Shown here: piece after piece, positions 35,871 to 45,929 of the stretch | Numbering within the stretch: the first letter of the stretch is position 1 | Layout of the letters: every line of letters starts with the position of its first letter | Assembly (NCBI GenBank): GCA_029817715.1 | Contig: JARUPY010000474.1 | Coordinates: 1,240,001 to 1,304,000 of the forward strand | DNA from: Melastoma dodecandrum | Lineage: Eukaryota; Streptophyta; Magnoliopsida; Myrtales; Melastomataceae | Reading direction: 5' to 3' | DNA: 64,000 bases | Position numbers and translations under genes: made by a program | The notes under the pieces: model-generated | Database searches by the model: none | The model's input: the letters and a program-made list of their open reading frames with translations, nothing else | What the model was told of the DNA's origin: nothing

Positions 35871-36978
35871 GTTCTCTAGAGAGAGAGTCAGCTATTATGT
35901 TGTGGTCGGACTGAATGTATTCGACCTCGTATTTATAATAGCTAAACCATTCCTGCAACCTTAAGAGTCTAGTTTGCCTAGCTTCCTTAAGGTTCAGACT
36001 CATGAACCTTTTTACATAGGTCGAGTCAAATCGCACTAAAAATTCTTTCGGTGCCAAAAAGATGTAAAAAGCCTTTATTCCGTATTTTAAGGCTAATACT
36101 TCTTTTTCATGTATCGGGTATTGTAGTTCGTACCCCTTGAAGCTTCCCGACCAGTATTTGCACACTGGTTCTGGTTTTCGTCCTCTAATTTTGAGGACTG
36201 CTCCCCAAAATTCTTCAGAAGCATCAACTTCCAAGACTAACTCGTCCTTGTCAGAAGGTAAAGCTAGTTGTGGCAAATTTTTCACCTTTGCGTTATTCCT
36301 TCTAATGGATTGAGTATCTTCATCTTCCCATATCCAAGGATTTGTAGAAGAGGTTTTCTTTGCAATCCTACTTAGATCTCGGGAAAGATCTTTCACAAAC
36401 TTTCTTGCATAGTTAGCGCATCCACAAAATCTCTGGACTTGCTTTCTATCATCAAGTCTGGCAGGAAAATTAACTATTTTCTCAGCAATATGATTTTGCA
36501 GTTTAATTTTTCCCTGCTCAATCTCCATGCCTAGAAAATTAACTGATTTCCTAAACCATTCTATCTTTTTCTCCGATAGAATCATGCCTTCTTGTCGAAA
36601 GACATCAGTCACCTTATCTATGTGCCTCATGTGATCGTCTTCAGTCTGACTGTAGACTAACACATCGTCAATATAGACCGCACAAAATTTTCGGACTTGC
36701 TTGAAAGCATTATCCATTTTGCGCTGAAATACGCCTGGAGCATTTTTCAGACCGAATGGCATAACCAGCCATTCAAACATTCCTTGCGGAGCATTGAAGG
36801 CAGTTAGAGGAACCGACTCTTCCTCCATCTTGACTTGCCAGTATCCACTTTTCAAGTCAAACTTAGAGAAAAACTTTGGTTGGCTCAGACTTACCTTATC
36901 AATTAAATCTCCTGCAGTGGGAATCTTATAACCATCGTCTTTTGTAGCTTTGTTAAGCTGACGATAATCTATAACCAT
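35764..36978 (-). pseudogene. Pararetroviral reverse transcriptase and RNase H
   Basis: Same frame as the upstream movement/protease part, separated only by the TGA at 36991. RT landmarks: YRQLN near the start, FSKFDLKSGYWQVKM, MPFGLKNAPGVFQRKMD, the active-site YIDDVLV (about 36678-36658), and FLGMEIEQGKIKLQ of the thumb. RNase H landmarks: LEVDASEEFWGAVL (first Asp), EKEVLALKYGIKAF (Glu), and DHNIIADSLSREL near the end. It would convert pregenomic RNA to DNA and degrade the RNA template. The 3' end overlaps the start of the next ORF in a different frame, as in compact caulimovirid genomes. Confidence 0.92.
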
Positions 36979-36990
36979 TCGTGCTTTACC

Positions 36991-38937
36991 TCACACCTGC
37001 TCGGCATGATTAATAACCATAAAGGCAGGACTAGAATGTGGACTGTAACTGTCCCTAATCAAGCCTCTTTCAAGCAATTGAGGAATTTGTTTGTCAAACT
37101 CCTCAACCATTTCAGCCGTATACGTAATGTTTCTGGCTCTTATAATGGTTCCGGGATCTTTCAACTCTAATCTAGCCTTTAGGCCATTTCGAGTCCATAA
37201 CTTTAGTGGATCTTCACTAAAATTATCAGCTAGTTTTACTAGGAACTTATCCCATTTTGTTCCTATTAATTTAATAGCCATGCACACTTCTTGTTTTGGA
37301 AACAAGTCGTCATACCAGTTAGAACTACTGGTATTCGTTGGAGAAAACAGGGTTTGTTCCCATGACTCGTTCTCATCCAACCGTATATCACCACGTTGAG
37401 CTCGCACTCTGAAAGCTCTTTCACATGGGATATCGCCACAGTATTCTGTCCGTTTTACCGGATAAAACACGAATTTTAACCGTAGTCTAGGCTCTTGTAG
37501 AATACTTATCTTTACACCACCTATGGAAACATCGTTTTCATTCTGCACAAAAGGAAGGTTTTCCTTTTGACCCTTCAAAAAGGCGTTACCAATAATGATG
37601 TCTGCCTTTAGTAAAGGGTGTGCAAGAATCTCTTTAATGATGAATTTTTGTCCACCAATAAAGACAGGCACGTTGCTTGCCTTATGGCCTACCACTGTGG
37701 CCATACCATCGACGTTAACCATGTGGATGGGTTTCTGCAGTGGTTCCCACCACTCATCTGGTAGAGCATTGAGTCTAGCACAAGTTATGCTACACCCAGT
37801 GTCTATCAAAGTATCTAGAGAATACTCATAGTATTCAGGAAATTTGAAAGTTAGAGCGACATATGTGCTCAAGTCTTCCTTCCTAACACTAAACCCAATA
37901 TTCTTAGGTACTTTCTGGGATGGTTCTATCATCCTCCAGATATCGTCTATTGGTATAGACCTTTGCTCGGCTATCTGTTCAATAACCTTACAAACTTCAG
38001 GAATCTTAGATAAAGAGTTTTCCATACTGGTAACTCTTAACATCCGTATAGACTCTTCTCTCGTTTGATCTACAGGGTCTTCATAGGCTGGTAATGATAC
38101 CTGTCTATATCCTACGATCCTACCCGTATGTTGCGACGGGGCTCTTGAATCAACAGACCTTCGAGACATTTCTTCTATTAGTGGTGGAGCAGATGCTTCT
38201 GCTGGTCGAGGCACAATTTTGTCCTTTCCCACATCACTAGCTCTAAAAGAAACATCAGAGAGCGTATGCGATCTTGGCTCTCTCAGGAGTGGCATCCTCA
38301 CAGGCAGATGCCTATCAGCTCTAACACTGTCTCTAGACGGTTCACCCAACATTAAAGTAATCTCGTTACCTCTTTGTCGGATATTAGCCGCACTAATCGG
38401 TCTAGAGCTACTACCAGGTTCAGTCATAACCCAGTTTCTTGGCCAGGTCAACTCCAGTGGGTTTACCTCTCTCATATGAAACTGTTGGTAGTTATTATGA
38501 CCTTCTTCGAACAACTCAGTAAGTCTTGAGATGTTCCTCACACCAGGACTAGTGGTATTTACCAATCGGTAAATTACTCTAGTGTGATACGCAAAAAACT
38601 TGGCCTGGGAATTCATTATATCCATATTCATTGATTTGATCCTTAAGATCAATGAATTTCCCAAACAACGATCGTTCAGGGCCATCATGAAATTTGGATG
38701 GACCTGGAACCATACAGGGTCATGTGCTAGGTTGGCCTGTATACCTGATATCAGCTGATCTCTAAACTCTCGCCATCGTTTATCGATCACAGCTGCTACC
38801 ACAGGACTATCCGCTGGAAGATGGAATAGCGGGATAAGTCCTACTTGGATTAACCCAATGTGTATATAGTTATATACACCTCTTTCACGTTGCATGGTTT
38901 CCCTAATGCGTTGTACGTTGAGTAATGGGATATCCAA
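36991..38937 (-). pseudogene. Pararetroviral movement protein, protease and start of RT
   Basis: Long open stretch in the same frame as the coat protein. The frame is open right up to the preceding stop at 39091, so the ATG at 38937 need not be a real start. The N-terminal third is a 30K-superfamily movement protein: YNYIHIGLIQVGLIPLF followed by a GIQANLAHDPVWFQ.HPNF-type core. This family widens plasmodesmata for cell-to-cell spread. The aspartic protease active site DTGCS lies at about 37806-37792, with a VIGN-like IIGNAFL segment downstream. The end holds the first RT residues (ERGLIRDSYSPHSSPAFMV). The frame is cut by one TGA at 36993-36991, after which RT continues in phase. Confidence 0.88.
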
Positions 38938-39090
38938 AGTCTCAAGTTCCGTATTTGTAACTTGAGCCGTTGCTTCTGTTTGTGAGATGTCTATTATTGA
39001 TCTAAAATTGAATCTCGATATGTTATAGACCTCCCTTACATTAACATTAGGCAGCCTCCATTCCAGAACTGACTGGGATGGATCTTCGTA

Positions 39091-40947
39091 CTAGTGGGTT
39101 TCCTCCAGTACCTGATTCGATGCTTCCAACGGAACCATCTCGTCACCATCTCCGTCTTGCTCTGCTCTCATCATGAACAGATGTATTTTCCAGAGATCAG
39201 AGTCATCTTCCGAGTCTGTATCATATTCTGACACTATCTCATATATCGACTCTATTTCCGAGTCTAAGTCGGAAATCTCTTGCTCCTCGATTGGTTCATA
39301 AGCAAGGATTTCTCCCTCATGACTCCTGTCATCCATGAATACCATCCGGAGTCTTTCTCTCCTTTGGTTCTTCTTCGAACAACTATCCGCCTTGTGATCT
39401 TTTGAACCACAAAACCAGCAGCAATTGCAACTGCTCAAAGGTTTCCCTTTAGGACATTTAGGCTCTCTGCCATGCTTTCTCTTGAAAGCATCGATCCTAT
39501 CCTTATCCTTTAGGTTATCCCTTCTCCTCACAAACCTCCTTGGTTTGTAAGCAGGACCTCACTTTTGCTTACGCTGGAAGTCCTTCTTGGGCCAAACTTT
39601 TCTTTTGTTATACCCAACAAACTTTCTCTTTTGGGGAAAGTTTTTCGTTCTCAATGAATCCCCTGAAGAGCTGCGAGTATCGCATCCATACCTTCCGGGT
39701 ACATATTCTATTTGAGAACAACAGCTCTTATTTAAGTAGGGCAGCTTCTTAGCTGCCTCCTTTATTTGGAGCTCAGTACATGCCTTGCGCATTGCGTACT
39801 TCACCGCCTGAATTTTTCCTCCGAGTCCTGAGACAATTTTTTCCTCACTCAGAAGTAATTCATAGGCCTTTTGCGCAACTTCCGGCCAGGGTTCGGGAAG
39901 TTTTGCAAAAAAGGTTCCTAATATGAACTGTTGTGATACTACATCCAGATTGTAGTAGTACTTCTGGAATTCACATACGTAGCTATCAAACCAGCACATA
40001 TCACAGATCTGCAGTTTAACTAGAGCGGTCAATGACTGCTATTTTTCCACAGTCTCAGTGGATAATGAAAAACCACAGAACTCACGTTGTAGGGCATCAG
40101 CAATTATTGCTAATACTCCATCAACCGTCAGCGCTTGATCTATCTTTTCCTTAATGTTTGTGTGTGCCACTAAGGTTTTCCAATATTTCTGCGTTGTACC
40201 CATAAGGGCTGCCACACATAATTCGTAGACTGCTCCAGGAGGTACTCTTCCCGCAGACGCCGTCATTCGAATAAGTGATAACTACTCATCTATCTTTTCA
40301 GAGACGTGCTTTTCACAATCAATGTCCAGAAAAGCACCAGGGGTAATTATTGGCTTTAAAACATTATCCCTTGGGACAAATTCTTGTTTAGTCCGATGAG
40401 GATAATCGGGCCTGTAAATTTCCCTCTTCGCAGTTACCAGTTCGTTAAACGTTCTATTGTCTAAATGAACTGGGGTATCTTCTGCCAGACCTAAGGCTTT
40501 CCTTAAGTCTTTTGCCAACTCCCCACTTTGGGAGTTCAAGTTTGCACTTCGCTTTTGTGAGTCTAAAATGTAAGGAGCCACCGACTCCTTATACATCTCA
40601 TCCACACTCTTGCCTTGATTCTGTTTGGAACTTCTTCCTCCCAGATTCAATCTTTCGATTGGTTTTCCTGTTGTACTTTCCAGTCCAGAAGTCGCCTCGG
40701 CTTCAGGCCTTTTTAAACCTCTTTCTCTTTCCAGAGCGTCTAACATTGTGTTTACAATGGAGCCTACTTCCTTTGCCATTTGGTTTCGGCTTTCTAGACT
40801 TTCATTACTCCCCTGAATGGTTAGCTGAGTTAAAATATCATTTATACTCTTGCTAACTCCAAAAGAAGATAATCTAGACTCTGGGACGAACTCCATTCGT
40901 GAAGGAGTTCCAGAAGGATTTCCCGAATATTTTCCTTCTCCAGCCAT
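39091..40947 (-). pseudogene. Pararetroviral coat protein region (N-terminal part of polyprotein)
   Basis: One reading frame in four pieces separated by in-frame stops: 40947-40282, 40266-40039, 40032-39559 and 39531-39091. The codons between the pieces are in phase, so there are no frameshifts. The third piece is the capsid-like core (aromatic-rich, with FFAKLPEPWPE). The fourth carries the coat-protein zinc knuckle CWFCGSKDHKADSC (CX2CX4HX4C, about 39420-39379) after a basic stretch. An acidic tail rich in Asp, Glu and Ser follows, as in many caulimovirid coat proteins. Stops: TAG at 40284-40282, TAG at 40041-40039, TGA at 39561-39559 and TAG at 39093-39091. The capsid assignment rests mainly on the zinc knuckle and neighbours. 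Confidence 0.8.
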
Positions 40948-40954
40948 TCAAAAA

Positions 40955-41085
40955 CTTTTACTTTGGGACTCTAATGGATATGTTTGAAAACTGGGTCAAA
41001 GTCTAGGATACAGAGAGATATTTTCTAAACCTGAGGATAAATTTGAAAAATTTTATAACTTGGGGATATATTTGATAAAGCGGCC
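40955..41085 (-). repeat. Right arm of inverted repeat flanking the pararetrovirus
   Basis: Minus strand starts GGCCGCTTTATCAAATATAT and runs up to 8 bp before the first ATG of the viral polyprotein. See the left arm at 32476-32612. Confidence 0.6.
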
Positions 41086-41339
41086 TAAAAAGAAAGGTGT
41101 TCTCCTTTGGATTAGTTTTAATCAATTTAATCCACTAGTGCCTTGACCTATTAAATCCTAAATGAGTAGCCCTAAGACCGTTGGTGGTGATAACGAGCTG
41201 TAACCACGTTACCAAGGATCAGGCTTTACCCACAAAGATGGAGATCTCCTTGCAACAAAAATAAAGGACAAGAAAGATAGTACGTCTGTTAAAATCTCGT
41301 ACTCTGCCATACACGTCAGTGTATTGTTGGGATATCTCG

Positions 41340-41930
41340 GTGTGCTATTAATACATGTGTGTTTCTGGTTCGCACATGTCAGTTCATTGTTAATACATGT
41401 GGGTACATATTCCAGACATGTCATTTCATTGTTCCAACATGTGTCCGTTTCATTCCTACGTGTCATTTAACGGGTCATACATATGCCCCTTTAATTCGTA
41501 CATGTCATTATATTATTCATACAAGTATTCATCATTTTAATACATGTTGTTTAACAGTTCATGCATGTGACCTGATTTTAGTACTGAGGCGTTTAAAAAA
41601 TGTGCGTCTAAGTTCGTCAACGTGTATGAATAGTAAATTGACATGTGCCAAATGAGGGTCACATTATGAACAGTTAAATGACATGTACTAAAATGAGGAG
41701 CACATGTATGAACAATTAAATAACATGTATGAATGAAATGAGGACATGAATGAATAGTTAGATGACATGCACAAAAATTCACGCCCACGATTCAAAATAA
41801 TAAAATGACATATTACGAATATATGATGACATGTATTAATTTATTAATTAACATGTACGAATAAGCACTCACATGTATTAACAGTGTAACGACATGTCTT
41901 CACAGTGTTGATATTAGAGCTGGCATATAC
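41340..41930. repeat. Inverted ACATGT minisatellite (fold-back structure)
   Basis: ACATGT or near variants occur about every 20-28 bp. In the left half (41350-41580) the spacer reads like CATTTCATTGTT.ATAC. In the right half (41640-41900) it reads as the reverse complement (GTATGAACAATTAAATGAC). The centre is near 41610. Both strands therefore give similar Cys/His/Thr-rich translations. The two arms could pair into a long imperfect hairpin. Confidence 0.75.
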
Positions 41931-42006
41931 AAAGTCACAGACTCCCATGCACGAGATTTTTACATGAACTTGCCACACTGAACAAATTTTGCACCAAGGA
42001 ATTTCC

Positions 42007-42343
42007 TGTTGAAGGTAATTTTTATCAAGGTTAATGGGATATTAAAGTTAGTAACGAAAATGTCATTTAAGTGGGTCATTTAAGTAGGCTATTAAATTTG
42101 TCATTAAATATGTCAGTTTCTCTTGTCATTTGAGTTTCCTACTCCTACATATATATAAAGGGACGTGTAGACATTTCATGTAAGAGAGTTTAAGAAAGAG
42201 AAATCATTTCTGCAGCCAAAATACTCCAATATACATTCCTCGTAGGTGCAATAGTTCTACAGAAGGTCGTCAGCAGTATATAACCTACGTTCTGCTAGCA
42301 CCTTCTCCCTTCCTATCCAATCCTACACACATAACATCCAACA
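42007..42343 (+). repeat. Copia 5' LTR
   Basis: 337 bp, TG...CA, with ATATATATAAAGG (TATA-like) near 42151-42163. The ACAGAAGGT word recurs in its R/U5 part. Confidence 0.9.
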
Positions 42344-42369
42344 AATTTTGTATCAGAGCGCAGAAGGTC

Positions 42370-43845
42370 ATGTCTGCATCCGCTGACAACATGTTCTTCA
42401 CCTTTTCTCCTAACCAAATCCCCATCTTCGACGGTGAGCACTTCGACTATTGGAGTTCTCAAATGGAGACCATTTTCCTTTCGCAAGATCTATGAAAACT
42501 TGTGGAGAACGGCTGCAAAGAAGTTCCAGAATGAATCTCTCTCCTAGAAGGTGATAACACTTCCGCATAAGGTGTCATCAACCCCACAGAAGATGAGCAG
42601 AAAGTGTACAAGGAGAACGTCATGAAGAATGCCATGGCTCTGCGAATTCTGCAACAATCCATGAGCAAGACCATCTATCCAAGGATATTCGGCCTGAAAA
42701 AGGTGAATAAAGCGTGGGAGGTCCTAAAGAAGGAGTTCAAAGTATCACAGAAGATGATCTCTATAAAGCTACAAAACCTTTGGAGAGACTTCGACAGTTT
42801 ATCTATGAAAGACGCAGAAAACATCAAAGACTACTTCTCCAAGATTGTAGAGATCCTCAATCAATTGAAGAGTTGTGGAGAAATCGTCCCGGATCGAAAA
42901 GTTGTGGAGAAAATCCTCAGAAGCTTGCCACAGAAGTTTGAGCATGTGATAACAGTGATTGAAAAGATGAAGGATCTCGCAAAAGTTTCTATCTATGAAT
43001 TGATGGGTTCTCTAGAAGTATATGAGAAACGGATTAGCAAGTACAAAGTCTCGACGGAGCAAGCATTTCAAGCGAAGTTGAATGTTTCTGAGCAAAAGCA
43101 AGAACGTTCTGGAAACAACATAAGGTCCTACGGCAGAGGACATGGAGGCAGGTCTCGTGGCAGAGGCAGAGGCTATGCAGAAGGATGACCAGAAGGTCAT
43201 CACCGAAGCGGTCATGGAGAAGCACAACCAGGATGATGCATCTGCAGAAAGAATAATCATGAAACAAAAGATTGTCGTCTTCGATTCAGGAGATGCAAGT
43301 TCCCAACTCATTCAGATCGTGATTGCTGGTACAAAGATAAAGAGCAAAAGCATGAACAGAAGTATGAGGACAGAAGCTCGGTAAATTTCTCTAAGGAAGA
43401 TGAACCTTCTAAAGTTTTCTACTCTTCCTATAACACCGTGCTAGATATGAATGAGATATGGTTCCTCGATAGTGGCTATAGCAACCATGTCACAGGGATC
43501 AAGACGAACTTTTTGAAGCTTGATGAGAAATATAACTGTCTCTTGGAACTTGGAGATAGCAAAAAGTTAAAGATAGAAGGTAAAGGGGTGATTTCAGTTT
43601 TAAGTATAGAAGGTCAGCAGAAGAGAATGTACGACGTCTTCTACCCTCCAGAAATCGCACAGAACCTATTAAGTCTGGGACAAATGATGAAAAATGGATA
43701 TAAGTTGGTTTTTGCAGAAGGTCAATGTGAGATAACGGACAAAAACGGACAGAAGGTCGCGGTCGTGAAGATGACGTCGAACAATTTGTTCCCGTTAAAG
43801 ATGACTCTTTGCAGCAATGTGGTTCTCAAAACTGAGGTTAGATGA
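42370..43845 (+). pseudogene. Copia GAG and protease region
   Basis: Starts near an ATG at 42370 and reads IPIFDGEHFDYWSSQME, the usual N-terminus of plant Copia GAG. After stops near 42493-42570 a longer frame (42604-43188) holds the UBN2-type GAG core (NIKDYFSKIVEILNQLKSCG, VVEKILRSLPQKFEHV) and a Gly/Arg tail. The zinc-knuckle zone after 43188 is split by stops. The protease is in 43438-43845, with WFLDSGYSNHVTG (active-site DSG) and NLLSLGQMMKNGY. It is non-functional as it stands because of the stops. Confidence 0.82.
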
Positions 43846-43849
43846 TTCT

Positions 43850-45545
43850 CATCTTTGGCATCTCAGGTATGGACATTTGAACAGGAAAGGTCTAGCTCTA
43901 TTGAAGCATAAGGATATGGTGGTAGGATTACCTTCAAACACATCATGGAGAGCTCAAGCCCCTCTCAAGCTGGTTCATGCAGATATTTGTTGACCGACTC
44001 AAACTTCCTCTCTCAAGAATCAAAGTGGATACATGATTAAGACCTTGATAACATATCACGGAGCAGAGTTTCCGTCAAGACCATTCTTGGACTATTGCCA
44101 ACAGAAGGGGATACAGAAGCAATTGACTGTGTAGTATTCTCCACAGCAGAATGGAGTCGCAGAAAGAAAGAACAGAACCGTTGTGGAGATAGCCAGAAGC
44201 ATGCTGAAGGGAAAATGTCTCCCCAACAAGTTCTGAGCAGAAGCTGTTAACACATCTGCCTATCTTCTGAGCAGATACCCTACAAAAGCAGTTAGGGACA
44301 AGACACCATATGAAGTGTGGCACAGAAGGAAGCCCACGGTAAATCATTTGAAAGTATTTGGGTGTATTGGATATGCACTCACACCTTCTTAAGGAAGAGA
44401 AAAGTTTGATGAGAAAGGTGAGAAGTTGATTTTCATCAGTTATAGTGATGAATCGAAGGGATATCGTCTGTATAATCCGAATATTGACAAGTTAGTTCTG
44501 TCGAGAGATGTTATCTTTGATGAACATGCAGCTTGAAAGTGGCATGAAGAGTCTTCTATGTCTCAGATGTTCCAGTATACAGAAGCAATAGCAGAAGCAT
44601 CTGTACAGAACCATATCAGAACAACAGAAGCAGCAGTAGAAGTTACAATACAGAATCCCATCGGAACAACAGAAGCTAGTTCCTCTAAAACCATTCCAAA
44701 AGTAAAGGGTCCTAGTGGAGATACACCACCGAGGAGGTATCTATCATTCACTGAAATTTATGAGCAAGCTAACTTTGCACTTGCTGCATTTGAGCCACAG
44801 AACTTTGAGGAGGCAGCTAAAGAAGAAAAATGGAGAAATGCCATGAAGGAGGAGATGACTTCTATAGAAAAGAATGACACGTGGTCATTGGTCGATATCC
44901 CAAAAGGAAAAGAAGCTATCGGCTGGAAGTGGGTCTATAAAACCAAGTATAATGAAGATGGAAGCGTGCAGAAGCATAAAGCTCGAATCGTAGCAAAAGG
45001 CTATTCACAAAAGCCTGTAGCAAAAAGGGTTCTACGCTATCTAAAAGGCACACTGAAGGTTGAACTGAAGTATACAAAAGAGCATAAGGATGATCTAGTG
45101 GGTTATGTAGACAGTGATTGGGCAGGAAGCTTGGATGATCGCAGAAGCACATCAGGATACTTGTTCTGCATTGGAACAAAGCCCATTTCATGGAGTTCAA
45201 AGAAGCAAAGCATTGTTGCTCTCTCATCTGCAGAAGCTGAGTACATCGCAGCAAATAAAGCAACAAGAGAAGCTGTCTGGTTCAGGAGGTTACTTCTAGA
45301 GTTACAACAGAAGGTGGATAAGCTAATAACAATCTTCTGTAATAACCAATCTGCAATTGCTATGACCAAGAATCCAGTTTTTCATGCAAGGTTGAAGCAC
45401 ATAGAACTTCGTCATCATTTCATCAGAGAGATGGTTTCGCAGAAGGAGATTCTTCTAGAGTTCATCAGCACCCATGATTAACCTGCAGATATTCTTACAA
45501 AGGTGGTGTCTTCTAAGAAGTTCGAAACTTTCAAAAACTATTTGA
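43850..45545 (+). pseudogene. Copia integrase and RT/RNase H with internal deletions
   Basis: The integrase zinc part (LWHLRYGHLNRKGLALL) is followed by a jump from LVHADIC to a TYHGAEF segment, missing roughly 60 residues. VAERKNRTVVEIARSML and a C-terminal GCIGYAL segment remain, with several stops. The open frame 44558-45481 has the RT N-terminus (WRNAMKEEMTSIEKNDTWSL, then GWKWVYKTKYNEDG) and then goes from KARIVAKGYSQ straight to KPVAKRVLRYLKGTL of the RNase H connection. The RT palm with the YVDD active site is therefore deleted in frame. RNase H motifs DSDWAG, SSAEAEY and HIELRHHFIRE are present. It is not autonomous. Confidence 0.88.
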
Positions 45546-45566
45546 AGATCATAAATTAAGTGAGGG

Positions 45567-45920
45567 TGTTGAAGGTAATTTATTATCAAGGTTAATGGGA
45601 TATTAAAGTTAGTAACAGAAATGTCATTTAAGTAGGCTATTAAATCTGTCATTAAATATGTCGGTTTCTATTGTCATTTGAGTTTTCTACTCCTCCCTAT
45701 ATATAAAAGGACGTATAGATATTTCATGTAAGAGAGTAAGAGAGTTTAAGAAAGAGAAATCATTTCCGCAGCCAAAACACTCCAATATACATTCTTCGTA
45801 GGTGCAGCAGCTCTACAGAAGGTTTCCTCTATTTTACAAAAGGTTTTCAGCAGTACAGAACCTACATTCTGCTAATACCTTCTCCCTTCCTATCCAATCC
45901 TACACACATAACCCCCAACA
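45567..45920 (+). repeat. Copia 3' LTR
   Basis: 354 bp, closely matching 42007-42343 with small insertions and substitutions. Confidence 0.9.
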
Positions 45921-45929
45921 TTTCCAACG

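Larger units (their letters stand above)
32647..40947 (-). mobile_element. Endogenous pararetrovirus (Caulimoviridae), one genome length
   Basis: About 8.3 kb, the size of a caulimovirid genome, on the minus strand. Order: coat protein, movement protein, protease, RT, RNase H, zinc-knuckle ORF, two more ORFs, promoter/leader, and a primer site matching the 3' end of initiator tRNA-Met. There is no integrase and no LTR, as expected for a pararetrovirus copied into the host genome by illegitimate recombination. The copy begins at the first ATG and ends at the primer site, so the circular genome was opened near that site. Several in-frame stops make it a defective copy. Confidence 0.9.
42002..45925 (+). 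mobile_element. Degenerate Ty1/copia retrotransposon with both LTRs
   Basis: 5' LTR 42007-42343, 3' LTR 45567-45920, each TGTTGAAGG...CCAACA. The element is flanked by TTTCC at 42002-42006 and 45921-45925. It has a primer site TTGTATCAGAGC just after the 5' LTR and a purine-rich AAGTGAGGG before the 3' LTR. Domain order GAG, protease, integrase, RT/RNase H is that of Copia. The 3' LTR has an extra segment of about 20 bp (TTTCCTCTATTTTACAAAAGG) and other changes, so the insertion is not recent. Confidence 0.92.

Noticed and set aside
37091..37399. Plus-strand frames opposite the viral polyprotein
   Set aside because: Antisense shadows; composition follows the minus-strand coding sequence.
41359..41655. 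Cys/His-rich protein gene
   Set aside because: The residues come from translating the ACATGT minisatellite; the opposite strand gives an equivalent product.
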